This document shows, piece by piece, positions 49,978 through 58,925 of a stretch of DNA of 64,000 nucleotides; within the stretch, counting starts at the first letter, position 1, and each line of letters starts with the position of its first letter. The DNA is from WTGU01 sp965242855 (GTDB lineage: Bacteria > Pseudomonadota > Alphaproteobacteria > UBA828). Both the position numbers and the translations under genes were made by a program. The stretch is taken from NCBI GenBank assembly GCA_965242855.1, contig OZ251509.1:930001-994000 (forward strand). The letters are read 5' to 3'. The notes beneath the pieces are model-generated. The model was not told where the DNA came from. It did not search any database and worked only from the letters and a program-made list of their open reading frames with translations.

Positions 49978-51753
49978 ATGTACCATCCCGGGGGAACGAT
50001 CAAGGAAGCGGTGGAACGGATCGCCAAGCAAGAATGGGTCCTGCCCGCCATCCAGCGCGAGTTCGTGTGGAAGCCAGAACAGATCTGCGCCCTGTTCGAT
50101 AGCGTGATGCAGGGCTACCCGTTCGGCGAATTCCTGATTTGGCGGATCGAGGCGGAGAAGTCGGCCCAATACCGCTACTACGGTTTCGTGCGCGACTACC
50201 ACCAGCGGGACAAACCGCATTGTCCTGAGCTCGGGGTGCTGAGGGACACTCCGCTCGAAGCGGTGCTGGACGGACAACAGCGTCTGACCGCGTTCAACAT
50301 CGGACTCCGAGGCTCGATGGCCGTCAAGCTGCCGCGCCAGTGGTGGAGAAACCCGGGGGCCTTCCCGATGCGAGTGCTCGCACTCGACCTGCTCTGCGAT
50401 CCGTCGGAACCGGACGAGGAGGGAAGTCGCCACCGGTTCTCGTTCGTGGATCAGGATAAGTGCGGAACACTTGAAGACGGAAAACTCTGGTACAAGGTAG
50501 GAGACGTCCACGCGATCGAAAAGAAGGACGCAGGACCAAAGATGCATGGATGGATCGGGAAAATAAATCTTGAAGATGAGGAGAGCAATCGTGCGTTCAG
50601 CCATCTTTGGCGACTCTACAACGCAGTGCATGTGGACCAAACGGTGTGCTGGTACGAGGAGAAAAATCAGGACATTGAGCACGTGCTCCGGATCTTCACG
50701 AGGCGCAACGCCGGGGGCACTCCGCTCTCGTACTCTGACCTTCTGTTGAGCATCGCGACCTCGCAATGGGAGCAGCTAGACGCGAGGAGAGAGATACATG
50801 GCCTAGTGGACGATCTGAACAACATGAAGGGGGATTTCGGGCTCACAAAAGACTTCGTTCTGAAAGCGGGGCTCATGTTGACTGACCTCCCTGACGTCGG
50901 ATTCAAGGTGCGCAACTTCACGCACGACAATACGGAGAAACTGGAAACACAGTGGCCGCAGGTGAAAGAGACTTTGATCGCGGCCGTGGACCTTGTCTCG
51001 AAACTGGGGTTCAACGGGAAGACGATTGGAGCGGCGAGCGCCTTGCACCCGGTGGCGTATTACCTCCGGCGGCGGGGAATCCCGAAAGGTTTCGCAACCC
51101 GGGAAAGGTACGCTGACGATCGGAATGCGATCCGGGGCTGGCTCATGCGCTGTGTGCTGAAAAGCGGCGTCTGGGGGAGCGGTCTGGACACGCTGCTCGT
51201 GATATTGCGGAAAGCCGTGCGAGACTCGAAAGGAGAGGAGTTTCCCACCGCGGGGATTGAACGGGCGATGGATCGGCGTAGTAGGAAGCTCGAATTCTCG
51301 AAAGAAGAAATCGAAGATCTCGCGGACATGAAATTTGGCGACGGACGCCTGTTCGCGCTCCTCGTTCTTCTCTTCCCGTTCGTGAATGTAAGCAGCCATT
51401 ACTTCCACGTGGACCACGTGTTCCCGAAGAGCCGGTTCACGAGAACGCGACTGGAGAAAATCGGGATCGCGAGTGAGAAAGTGGAGCAGTACTTGGACTG
51501 GGCTGACCGGCTCGCGAACCTTCAGCTCCTGGACGGGGACACGAACAACGAGAAGCGGGCGACGATGCCGCACGAATGGGTGCAGGACCAGTACCCCGAT
51601 AACCAAACAAGAAGGCATTACCTGGAACAATACCTCCGCGACGAGCTCCCGGAAGGGTTCTCCGGATTCGGCGCATGGTACGAGGCGCGGCGCGAACGGT
51701 TGAAGGAACGGATCGGCGAACTGCTGAACGCACCCGATCGTCCACACACGTAA
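49978..51753 (+). CDS. Second DUF262 / HNH protein (GmrSD-like)
   Basis: About 591 residues from the ATG at 49978 with a strong AAGGAGG site. The DUF262 domain has LPAIQREFVWKPEQICALFD, GYPFGEFLIWRI and EAVLDGQQRLTAFNI. The C-terminal HNH-type motif is FHVDHVFPKSRFTRTRLEKI followed by DRLANLQLLDGDTNNEKRA. It is clearly different from the gene at 34650 and belongs to another subgroup. GC is lower and AGA/GGA-rich codons are more frequent than in neighbours, so it was probably acquired. Likely an anti-phage or modification-dependent nuclease. It diverges from the oxidoreductase gene. Confidence 0.85.
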   Translation: MYHPGGTIKEAVERIAKQEWVLPAIQREFVWKPEQICALFDSVMQGYPFGEFLIWRIEAEKSAQYRYYGFVRDYHQRDKPHCPELGVLRDTPLEAVLDGQQRLTAFNIGLRGSMAVKLPRQWWRNPGAFPMRVLALDLLCDPSEPDEEGSRHRFSFVDQDKCGTLEDGKLWYKVGDVHAIEKKDAGPKMHGWIGKINLEDEESNRAFSHLWRLYNAVHVDQTVCWYEEKNQDIEHVLRIFTRRNAGGTPLSYSDLLLSIATSQWEQLDARREIHGLVDDLNNMKGDFGLTKDFVLKAGLMLTDLPDVGFKVRNFTHDNTEKLETQWPQVKETLIAAVDLVSKLGFNGKTIGAASALHPVAYYLRRRGIPKGFATRERYADDRNAIRGWLMRCVLKSGVWGSGLDTLLVILRKAVRDSKGEEFPTAGIERAMDRRSRKLEFSKEEIEDLADMKFGDGRLFALLVLLFPFVNVSSHYFHVDHVFPKSRFTRTRLEKIGIASEKVEQYLDWADRLANLQLLDGDTNNEKRATMPHEWVQDQYPDNQTRRHYLEQYLRDELPEGFSGFGAWYEARRERLKERIGELLNAPDRPHT

Positions 51754-51867
51754 CGGGCCGTACCAAACGGATGGCGATAACGTCGCAACGCACGGTGCTC
51801 GGAGCGATGCCGTCGGTTCGATTTACCAAACTTGGTGACTACCACATAAGGCTTTGACGCCGCCTAC

Positions 51868-51932
51868 GCGGGTTTCCAGGCCTGTATTCGCGCGAAGGGC
51901 GCAAAGGGGAAAATGCGGGCCTGGAGACCCGC
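51868..51932. repeat. Long imperfect palindrome (REP-like, terminator-like)
   Basis: Arms 51868-51885 (GCGGGTTTCCAGGCCTGT) and 51915-51932 (GCGGGCCTGGAGACCCGC) pair over 18 positions with a few G-T pairs, around a 29-base loop. On the minus strand the right arm also folds by itself and is followed by ATTTTCCCC, which may end the YgjP-like gene. A GCGGG-CTGGAGACCCGCGC core of this sort is often dispersed in alphaproteobacterial genomes. The rest of 51754-51959 has no gene. Confidence 0.7.
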
Positions 51933-51959
51933 GCACTTCAAGACAAAATAAAAACTTTC

Positions 51960-52697
51960 TCAGCCGTGGCGCTTGAGCGCTGCGCCGTTCGCGCGCAGCC
52001 AGCGGCGCGCCGCCGCGCGGTCTCCGGTGAGCGTGTCCACGAGCCGCCAGAAGGCCGGGCCGTGATGGAGATGGACGAGATGGGCCACCTCGTGGGCCAC
52101 CACGTAGTCGAGGACGAAGGGCGGCGCCATGACCAGGCGCCAGGAGAAGGAGAGATTGCCGCGGGCCGAACAGCTTCCCCAGTTGGTTTCCGAGTCGCGC
52201 ATCGCGATGCGTCCGGGGCGGGCGCCGGCCGCTTCCGCCTTGCAGGCGACGCGCGGCTCGATCGCACGGCGCGCCTCGGCGCGCAGCCAGCGCTCGACGC
52301 GCGCCGCGAATTCGTCAGGCGGGCCGGGGACGCGGAGGATTGCGCCGACGCGCTCGGCCCCGCCGCGGGAAGCAGCGCCCGCTCGCAGCAGGAGGGGCGC
52401 CCCCATCACCGCGATCTCCGCGCCTTCGACGAACCGCACCGGCGGCGGCAGCGCCGCGAGGCAGGCGCCGATCCAGCCCGCCTTCTCCTCGGCGAAGCGG
52501 CGGCCGGCGCGGAGGCTCGCCCGCCGGGGCAGCACCAGTTCGATCGCGCCGCGCCGCTCGAGCAGCCGCAGCGTGATGCGCCGGGCGCGGGCGCTGCGGC
52601 GCACCGGGAGCCGCGCCGTCGCGCCGTCCGGCAGCGCTACCGCGATTTCGCCCGGCGCGCCGGAGTCACGCCGCGGCGCGGTGGACCGGCACGACAT
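51960..52697 (-). CDS. YgjP-like (DUF45) metallopeptidase
   Basis: About 245 residues. The zinc site is VVAHEVAHLVHLHHGPAFWR (HExxH plus a downstream His) preceded by WGSCSARGNLSFSWRLVMAP, the hallmark of the M48-related YgjP family. Substrate unknown; it is usually annotated as an M48-family hydrolase. Its start overlaps the LarA-like gene by 32 bases, so they may be co-expressed. Confidence 0.9.
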   Translation of the reverse strand: MSCRSTAPRRDSGAPGEIAVALPDGATARLPVRRSARARRITLRLLERRGAIELVLPRRASLRAGRRFAEEKAGWIGACLAALPPPVRFVEGAEIAVMGAPLLLRAGAASRGGAERVGAILRVPGPPDEFAARVERWLRAEARRAIEPRVACKAEAAGARPGRIAMRDSETNWGSCSARGNLSFSWRLVMAPPFVLDYVVAHEVAHLVHLHHGPAFWRLVDTLTGDRAAARRWLRANGAALKRHG

Positions 52698-53952
52698 AGG
52701 GACCCTCCGGGATCACGGCGATGCGCCGGTCGCCATGCCGGGCGACGCTTTCCGCCACCGCGGCGGCGGGCGAGCCGGCCAGCCGCACGCCGGTGAGCGC
52801 GCGTTCCTCTTCCGCCAGCCCCTCGGTGAAGAGATGCACCCTGCCCACCCGCGTGGCCTTGAGCTGCATCTCCGTCTGCCATTCGTCGATGGCGGCGTGG
52901 CGCTTCCCGCCTATCTCCGCCAGGAACCTCTCCGGGCCCAGGGCGGCGAGGCGGCGCTGGGCCTCCACGAAATGCGCCGAGCCCATGCCTTCGGAGCATT
53001 CCGACGCGACGATCAGGTCGCCCCCCGGCGCCAGGATGCTCAGCGGAGCGACCATGCCCTTGACCGTCTGGTAGTAGGTCCTGTCGAGGGGATAGCCGGC
53101 GGCGCTCGTCAGCACGGTCGCGAACCGCGCGCCGACGGGGACGGTCGCGAACGCCTCCGCGAAGCGCACCGCCGCCGCGTGGCTCGCCAGCACCTCGCCG
53201 TAGTTGAGGAAGGACACCCGCCGTTCGTCGTCGATGACGACGTTGACGGCGCGGGCGCCGCCGATCATCGCCACGATCTCAACCAGCTCCTCGTGCAGCG
53301 GGTTGCCCTCCAGCACGCAATTGGCGCAGTTCGGATGCTCCATGAAGCGCGCGCTGTGGAAGGTCGTGATGGTTTCGGCGTGGGCGACGCCGGGGGCGAT
53401 TACCTTGCGGCCGCCCGACCAGCCGGCCATGAAGTGCGGCTCCACGAGGCCGGTGGCGATTCGGAGATCGGCCTCGACGAAGCGCCGGTCGAGCCGGACG
53501 ACCGTCCCCCGCCGCGTATGCCCGACGCGCACATGGTCCTCGTCCGCGCGGGCCGCGTGGTTCTCCGCCCCCACCGTCTCCAGCACCCAGGGGTCGCCCA
53601 CGACCTCGGCCAGCTCGTCCGGTCCGCCCGGGCGGTGCAGCCCGGTCGCGATCACCACGGTGATCGCCTCGGGGGCGAGGCCGGCGTCGAGCAGGGTCCG
53701 CACCAGGGGCGGCAGGATCGTCCCGTTGGGCACGGGGCGCGTCACGTCGCAGACCAGGACGCAGGCGCGCTTCGCGGCCGCCGCCTCCTCCGCCAGCGGG
53801 GCGCAGCCCACGGGCGCCGCGAACGCCTCCCGCATGGCGCGGCGCGGGTCGGCGAGCGTCGGCATCGCCTTCTTGCCGATGACGGTGACATCAAGACCTT
53901 CCGGCAGGTCCACCGCGCGCCGGCCGCGGCCGTAGTTCAGATGCACGCGCAT
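52666..53952 (-). CDS. larA: LarA-like nickel-pincer racemase/epimerase (DUF2088)
   Basis: 428 residues. The region EPHFMAGWSGGRKVIAPGVA and the Asn/His-rich stretch EHPNCANCVLEGNPLHEELV match LarA proteins, which carry a nickel-pincer nucleotide and isomerise 2-hydroxyacids. The N terminus is MRVHLNYGRGRRAVDLPEGL. Substrate specificity in the broad family varies and cannot be fixed here. The cofactor genes larB, larC and larE are not in the window. GGAGGAGAAGCC precedes the ATG. Confidence 0.87.
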   Translation of the reverse strand: MRVHLNYGRGRRAVDLPEGLDVTVIGKKAMPTLADPRRAMREAFAAPVGCAPLAEEAAAAKRACVLVCDVTRPVPNGTILPPLVRTLLDAGLAPEAITVVIATGLHRPGGPDELAEVVGDPWVLETVGAENHAARADEDHVRVGHTRRGTVVRLDRRFVEADLRIATGLVEPHFMAGWSGGRKVIAPGVAHAETITTFHSARFMEHPNCANCVLEGNPLHEELVEIVAMIGGARAVNVVIDDERRVSFLNYGEVLASHAAAVRFAEAFATVPVGARFATVLTSAAGYPLDRTYYQTVKGMVAPLSILAPGGDLIVASECSEGMGSAHFVEAQRRLAALGPERFLAEIGGKRHAAIDEWQTEMQLKATRVGRVHLFTEGLAEEERALTGVRLAGSPAAAVAESVARHGDRRIAVIPEGPYVVPVHRAAA

Positions 53953-53990
53953 GGCTTCTCCTCCGGTTCGCGATCGGTTGGGCGCGGACC

Positions 53991-54728
53991 TCAGACGTGC
54001 TGCCCGCCGTTCACGTGGAGCTCGCCGCCGGTGATGTAGGCCGCGGTGTCCGCGCAGAGGAAGTAGATCGCCGCCGCGACCTCGGCGGGCTTGCCGAAGC
54101 GCGCCAGCGGAATCGCCGGAAGCATGTCCCGGGCCCCCGGCGAGAGGATGGCGGTTTCGATCTCCCCCGGCGCGATGGCGTTGACGCGGATGCCGAGCGG
54201 GCCGAAATCCGCGGCCATCTCGCGGGTGAGCGCCGCCAGCGCCGCCTTAGAGGTGGCATAGGCGCTGCCGGCGAAGCGGTGGACCCGCCCGCCGGCGATC
54301 GAGGTCACGTTGACGACGCAGCCGCGCCCGCGCTCGAGCTCGTCGAAGAGGCCGCGCGCCAGCGCCAGCGGCGCGAAGAAATTGACCTGGAAGACCTCGC
54401 GCCACAGGTCGAGATCGGTGTTCAGGCTGTCGAGCCGCACGCCGTCCGGCCCCTTCGGCGAAATCCCGGCGTTGTTGACTAGGGCACTGAGCGGAGCGCC
54501 GGCGAGGCGGGCGCGCATCTCGCCGATGCCGCGCTCCACGTCCCGCGGGTCGGAGAGGTCGATCTGGATGTGGTCCTCCGGCCCCGCCTCCCACGGGCAG
54601 TCCTCGGAGAAGGCCCGGCGGGAGCCGGTGATCACGCGCCAGCCGGCGGCGCTGAACCGCTTGACCGTCGCATGGCCGATCCCCTGGCTCGCGCCGGTGA
54701 GAATCAATGTCCTCTGCCCGTCCGTCAT
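53991..54728 (-). CDS. Short-chain dehydrogenase/reductase
   Basis: 245 residues. TGASQGIG cofactor loop, NNAGISPKGPDG, Ser in VVNVTSIAGG, YATSK for Tyr/Lys and NAIAPGEIETAILSPGA. It is NAD(P)H-dependent; substrate unknown. Located 38 bases upstream of the LarA-like gene on the same strand, so possibly part of one hydroxyacid pathway. Confidence 0.92.
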   Translation of the reverse strand: MTDGQRTLILTGASQGIGHATVKRFSAAGWRVITGSRRAFSEDCPWEAGPEDHIQIDLSDPRDVERGIGEMRARLAGAPLSALVNNAGISPKGPDGVRLDSLNTDLDLWREVFQVNFFAPLALARGLFDELERGRGCVVNVTSIAGGRVHRFAGSAYATSKAALAALTREMAADFGPLGIRVNAIAPGEIETAILSPGARDMLPAIPLARFGKPAEVAAAIYFLCADTAAYITGGELHVNGGQHV

Positions 54729-54773
54729 GATGGCGCTCTCCCCCTGCCGCGGCGCTCGATCATCGCCCGTCCG

Positions 54774-55382
54774 CTACCCGCCGTCGACCGCTGCGCCCGG
54801 CCGGCCTTCCGCCGCCGGGCGGAACAGGTTGACGATCTGCCGCGCGATCTCCCGCGCCGAATCCTCGCCGGGCGCGTACCACGCGATCGACCACGCCATG
54901 GCGCCGATCAGCGAGAGGCGGAGATATTTGCGGCTCTTTCCGGGCGGCAGGGGGAGCGCGTCGATCAGGCGGCGGAAGACCTCCTCGTAGTCGTCGCGCT
55001 CGGCGATCATGCGGGCGCGGAGCTTCGGCGAGTGGCGGCGCGGGAATTCGGTGGCGATGACGGAGCCGTAGTCCCCCGCCCGGTGCAGCGCCTCGACATG
55101 GGCGGCGCAGGCGGCTTCCAGCCGCGCCCACGGATCGTCCGCCGTCTCCACGGCCGCCTGCACCTTCTCCTTGATGCGGCGGATGCCGCTCTCGTGGACG
55201 GCCGCCAGCAGGTCTTCCTTGGAGGAGAAGTGGTAGTACAGGGAGCCCGGCAGGATGCCCGCGGCAGTCGCGATGTCGCGCACCGACGTGGCGCTGTAGC
55301 CCGCCCTCGCGAAGCGGACCGCGGCCGCGTCGAGGATGCGCGCGCGCCGGTCGTCCTTGCGCTTTCCGTCCCTCGCCGCCAC
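54774..55382 (-). CDS. TetR/AcrR family transcriptional regulator
   Basis: About 202 residues. The N-terminal HTH is RRARILDAAAVRFARAGYSA followed by TSVRDIATAAGILPGSLYYH, with FSSKEDLLAAV. I chose the GTG at 55382, which has TGGGAGGAT nine bases upstream; an ATG at 55433 lacks a binding site. The ligand domain is unassigned. It is transcribed divergently from the LIV-type importer at 55542, so it may control that operon; the 159-base spacer would hold the operator. Confidence 0.88.
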   Translation of the reverse strand: MAARDGKRKDDRRARILDAAAVRFARAGYSATSVRDIATAAGILPGSLYYHFSSKEDLLAAVHESGIRRIKEKVQAAVETADDPWARLEAACAAHVEALHRAGDYGSVIATEFPRRHSPKLRARMIAERDDYEEVFRRLIDALPLPPGKSRKYLRLSLIGAMAWSIAWYAPGEDSAREIARQIVNLFRPAAEGRPGAAVDGG

Positions 55383-55541
55383 CGCGCCCGATCCTCCCAA
55401 AGCCCGCGCCGTCGGGCAAGCGCGCCTGCGCATCGGAGGCGCCGCGCCGATTGTCGCCGGCGACGGGGGCGGCTACCATCAATTTCGCGGCTCCCGACGG
55501 CGGCGTCGGCGGAGCGGCACACGAGCCAGGGAGGAAAGCCC

Positions 55542-56783
55542 ATGAGCAGACTCAACCGCCGCACGTTCCTCAAGGCGGCCGGCATCGGCGGCGCGGCCGC
55601 GGTCGCGGCGCCGGCGATGATCGCCCGGCCTGCGCGGGCCGACACCATCAAGGTCGGCGGCCTGCACGACCGCACCGGCGTGATCGGCATTTACGGCAAC
55701 GAAATGGCGGACGCCCTGGTGTTCGCGGTGGAGGAGATCAACGCCGCCGGCGGCGTCCTCGGGCAGCAGCTCGAACTGATCGAATACGACGCCCAGTCGA
55801 CCATGGCTAACTATTCGCAATACGCGCAGCGCCTGTCGACGAGCGACCGGGTCGACGTGGTCTTCGGCGGCATCACCAGCGCCTCCCGCGAATCCATCCG
55901 CCCGGTCTTCGATCGCTTCAGGAAGCTCTACTTCTACAGCACCTTCTACGAAGGCGGCGTCTGCGACAGGACCTGCTTCTGCAACGCCGAGACCCCGGCC
56001 CAGATCAACGGCCCGCTGCTGAAATACGCGATGGACAAATTCGGCGCGAAGACCGTCTACACCATCGCCGCCGACTACATCTACGGCCAGATCACCGCCG
56101 ACTGGATCAAGAAATACGCCAAGGATTTCGGCGGCGAGGTGATCGCCGAGGAGTTCTTCCCGCTCGACGTGGGCGACTTCGCCTCCACCATCACCAAGAT
56201 CCAGCAGGCGGACCCGGACCTCGTGGTCTCCGCGCTGGTGGGCGGCAACCACATCGGCTTCTACCGGCAATGGCCGGCGGCGGGGATGCAGGACAAGATT
56301 CCGGTCGCCTCGACGGTCTTCGGCCCGTGGGAGAAGGCCTTCGTCTCGGCCGAGGAGGCCGAGGGCATCATGTGCTCCTACCACTACTTCCAGACCATCG
56401 ACACGCCGGCCAACGCGGCCTTCCTGGAGAAGTGGCGGGCCCGCTACGGCGCCGACGCCCAGGAGATCGGCACGCTGGCCGTCTGCACCTACAACTCGGT
56501 CCATCTCTGGAAGAAGGCCGTCGAGGCGGCCGGCACGATCGACCGGATGCCGGTGATCGAGGCCCTGGAAACCGGCATCGCCACCGACGGGCCGGGCGGC
56601 ACGGTCGCCGTCGATCCGCCCACCCACCACACGGTGATGAGCGCGGCGATCGCGGAGGTCCGCGACGGCCGGTTCGACATCGTGGAGGTCGCCGAGAACC
56701 GCACCCCCGACGACACGGCCACGGTCTGCGACCTGATCGGCAACCCGGACCAGGCCACGCAATACCGGATCGAGGTCGACTGA
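55542..56783 (+). CDS. LIV-type ABC transporter substrate-binding protein (amide/urea-like)
   Basis: About 413 residues. A twin-arginine-like signal (NRRTFLKAAGIGGAAAVAAP) ends near ARADTIKVGG. The Peripla_BP_5/AmiC-like body has HDRTGVIGIYGNEMADALVF, NAAGGVLGQQLELIEYDAQS and YFYSTFYEGGVCDRTCFC. The class binds short amides, urea or aliphatic compounds. GGGAGGAAAGCCC precedes the ATG. Two permease genes follow directly; the ATPases are missing here. Confidence 0.92.
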   Translation: MSRLNRRTFLKAAGIGGAAAVAAPAMIARPARADTIKVGGLHDRTGVIGIYGNEMADALVFAVEEINAAGGVLGQQLELIEYDAQSTMANYSQYAQRLSTSDRVDVVFGGITSASRESIRPVFDRFRKLYFYSTFYEGGVCDRTCFCNAETPAQINGPLLKYAMDKFGAKTVYTIAADYIYGQITADWIKKYAKDFGGEVIAEEFFPLDVGDFASTITKIQQADPDLVVSALVGGNHIGFYRQWPAAGMQDKIPVASTVFGPWEKAFVSAEEAEGIMCSYHYFQTIDTPANAAFLEKWRARYGADAQEIGTLAVCTYNSVHLWKKAVEAAGTIDRMPVIEALETGIATDGPGGTVAVDPPTHHTVMSAAIAEVRDGRFDIVEVAENRTPDDTATVCDLIGNPDQATQYRIEVD

Positions 56784-56800
56784 CCCCAGGGCCCCCGGCC

Positions 56801-57667
56801 ATGGACCTGGCCGGCATCATCGCCGTCCAGATCGGCTACACCGTCGCCAGCCTCGCGCTGATCAGCGCGGGGCTGGCGGTCATCTTCGGCATGATGCGGG
56901 TCATCAACCTGGCCCATGGCGAGTTCCTGATGCTCGGCGCCTATGCGGTCGTCGTCTCGACCAAGGCGGGCATCGACTTCTGGGTTTCCATGCTGGTCAT
57001 CGCGCCGCTCTTCGTCGGCCTCGTGGGGGTCGTCGTCGAGCGCTTCATCGTCCGCTTCCTCTACGGCCGCATGATGGATACGCTCATCGCCACCTGGGGC
57101 CTGAGCCTGCTCTTCATCGGCGTCGTCACCACGATCTTCGGCAACGCCACCGAGAGCGTGGTGTCGCCGCTCGGCAGCTTCGAGATCGGCGAATTCGCGG
57201 AGAGCCAGTACCGGCTGTTCGTCATCTTCCTGGGCGTCCTCGTCGTCGCGGCCATCTTCGCGGTGCTGCGCTGGTCGCGCGCCGGGTTGATCGCCCGCGG
57301 CACGATGCAGAACGCCGACATGGCGGCGGCGCTCGGGATCAGCCCGCAGCGCGTCTATACCGTCACCTTCGGCGTCGGCGCCGCGCTCACCGGCCTGGCC
57401 GGCGCCGCCCTCGCGCCGGTGACCGGCCTGCTGCCGACCATGGGCGTGGCCTTCATCGCCAAGGCCTTCATCACCGTGATCGGCGGCGGCGAAGCGATCG
57501 TCGCCGGCACCTCGTCGGCGGCCGCCCTGTTCGGCGCCGTGAACCAGGTCACCACTTTCCTGGCGACGCCGGTCATGGGTGACGTCGCCCTGCTGATCGC
57601 CGCCGTCGTCCTGCTCCGGCTGCTGCCGCGGGGCATCACCGGCCGGTTCTTCCGCCGATGGCTCTGA
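56801..57667 (+). CDS. LIV-type ABC transporter permease (LivH/UrtB-like)
   Basis: About 288 residues, start ATG 17 bases after the binding-protein gene. ISAGLAVIFGMMRVINLAHG, then EFLMLGAYAVV, and the coupling helix RGTMQNADMAAALGISPQRV are typical. It is the inner-membrane half of the second LIV importer. Its 3' end overlaps the next permease gene by 10 bases. Confidence 0.93.
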   Translation: MDLAGIIAVQIGYTVASLALISAGLAVIFGMMRVINLAHGEFLMLGAYAVVVSTKAGIDFWVSMLVIAPLFVGLVGVVVERFIVRFLYGRMMDTLIATWGLSLLFIGVVTTIFGNATESVVSPLGSFEIGEFAESQYRLFVIFLGVLVVAAIFAVLRWSRAGLIARGTMQNADMAAALGISPQRVYTVTFGVGAALTGLAGAALAPVTGLLPTMGVAFIAKAFITVIGGGEAIVAGTSSAAALFGAVNQVTTFLATPVMGDVALLIAAVVLLRLLPRGITGRFFRRWL

Positions 57668-58692
57668 GGCGCGCCGCGGCCGGCCTCGCGCCGGGGCGAC
57701 TTCCGGCGCCCGGCCCGGCGGCGGTCTGCGCGGCCATCGCGCTCGCCGTCGCCGTGCTGCCCTTCGCCGTTTCCGACATCTTCATCCTGCTGCAACTGAC
57801 GCTCTTCATGGCCTACGGCATCCTGGCCATGAGCTTGGGGTGGGTCTGGGGCTACGGCGGCATCTTCAGCTTCGGCCAGGCGGCGTTCTACGGCCTGGGC
57901 GGCTACACCTACGCCGTGGTCTCCATCAACATGGGCGGCAGCACGACGGCGCTCGTCGCCGGCGTCGGCCTGCCGGCGGCCTGCGCGCTCTTCCTCGGCT
58001 ATTTCATGTTCTACGGGCGGATCAGCACCGTTTACGTCGCCGTGATCACCCTCGTCGTCTCGCTGATCTTCTACAAGTTCCTGGGCCACACGGCGGGCTA
58101 CGAATACACGATCGGCACCGCCCATCTCGGCGGCTTCAACGGGATGCCCGCCCTGCCGCCGATCAACCTGCCGGGCGACCCGGCGAAGTTCGTCTATCCG
58201 GAGGACATGTTCCTGATCACCGGCGTCTGCCTGCTGCTGGTCTATGCCGGGCTGCGCCTCCTGATGCGCTCGCGCTTCGGGCGGGCGGTGGCGGCGGTGC
58301 GCGAAAACGAACTGCGGGCGGAGCTTCTGGGCTACGACACCCGCTTCTACAAGACGGCCACCTTCGGCATCGGCGGCGCCGTCGCCGGCCTGGCCGGCGT
58401 CCTCTACGCCAACTGGAACGCCTATGTCAGCCCGACCGTGTTCGATCTGGGCTTCAGCGCGCAGATCATCATCTGGGTGGTCGTGGGCGGCCTCGGCACT
58501 CTGGTCGGCCCCTTGATCGGCGCGATGCTGCTCGGCTTCGTGACCATCGAGCTCGGCACGCAGCAGAGCATCGACGTCAACCTGATCCTGGGGGTGATCC
58601 TCGTCCTCTTCGTCCTCGCCGTCCCCGAAGGTCTCGCCCCCCGCGCCCGCGCCCTCTGGCGCCGCCTGGCGGAGCGTGCGGGCGCCCGTTAG
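57658..58692 (+). CDS. LIV-type ABC transporter permease (LivM/UrtC-like)
   Basis: 344 residues. LSLGWVWGYGGIFSFGQAAF, VAVITLVVSLIFYKFLGHTA and the helix AAVRENELRAELLGYDTRFY are LivM-family features. The gene overlaps the preceding permease. No ATP-binding subunit follows: a lipoprotein gene comes next after 233 bases, so ATPases must come from elsewhere. Confidence 0.93.
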   Translation: MALRRAAAGLAPGRLPAPGPAAVCAAIALAVAVLPFAVSDIFILLQLTLFMAYGILAMSLGWVWGYGGIFSFGQAAFYGLGGYTYAVVSINMGGSTTALVAGVGLPAACALFLGYFMFYGRISTVYVAVITLVVSLIFYKFLGHTAGYEYTIGTAHLGGFNGMPALPPINLPGDPAKFVYPEDMFLITGVCLLLVYAGLRLLMRSRFGRAVAAVRENELRAELLGYDTRFYKTATFGIGGAVAGLAGVLYANWNAYVSPTVFDLGFSAQIIIWVVVGGLGTLVGPLIGAMLLGFVTIELGTQQSIDVNLILGVILVLFVLAVPEGLAPRARALWRRLAERAGAR

Positions 58693-58808
58693 GCGTCTCC
58701 TCGTTTGTCCATTGACCTTCGCCGCGCGCGAAGACGACACTCACCCTCGCAGACATTGCCGGGACCCGCTGAGCCGGGTCGCCCGCTGAATAGAACAGCC
58801 CGACGTTC

Positions 58809-58831
58809 GGCGCGGGGTCGCTCCCCGCGCC
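58809..58831 (+). terminator. GC-rich hairpin after the second LIV operon
   Basis: GGCGCGGGG and CCCCGCGCC form a perfect 9-bp stem with a 5-base loop (TCGCT), about 117 bases after the permease stop. No T run follows. Other short inverted repeats (GACCCG/CGGGTC; CCGGC/GCCGG) lie nearby in 58693-58925, and no gene is there. Confidence 0.45.
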
Positions 58832-58925
58832 TGGGCGAACAGGTGGGGACTGTCTCACTACCCGTGTGATGTCTGCAACGGCCCGGCACTCGCCGGGTCG
58901 AGGCAACCCACAGGGAGGAACCGCC

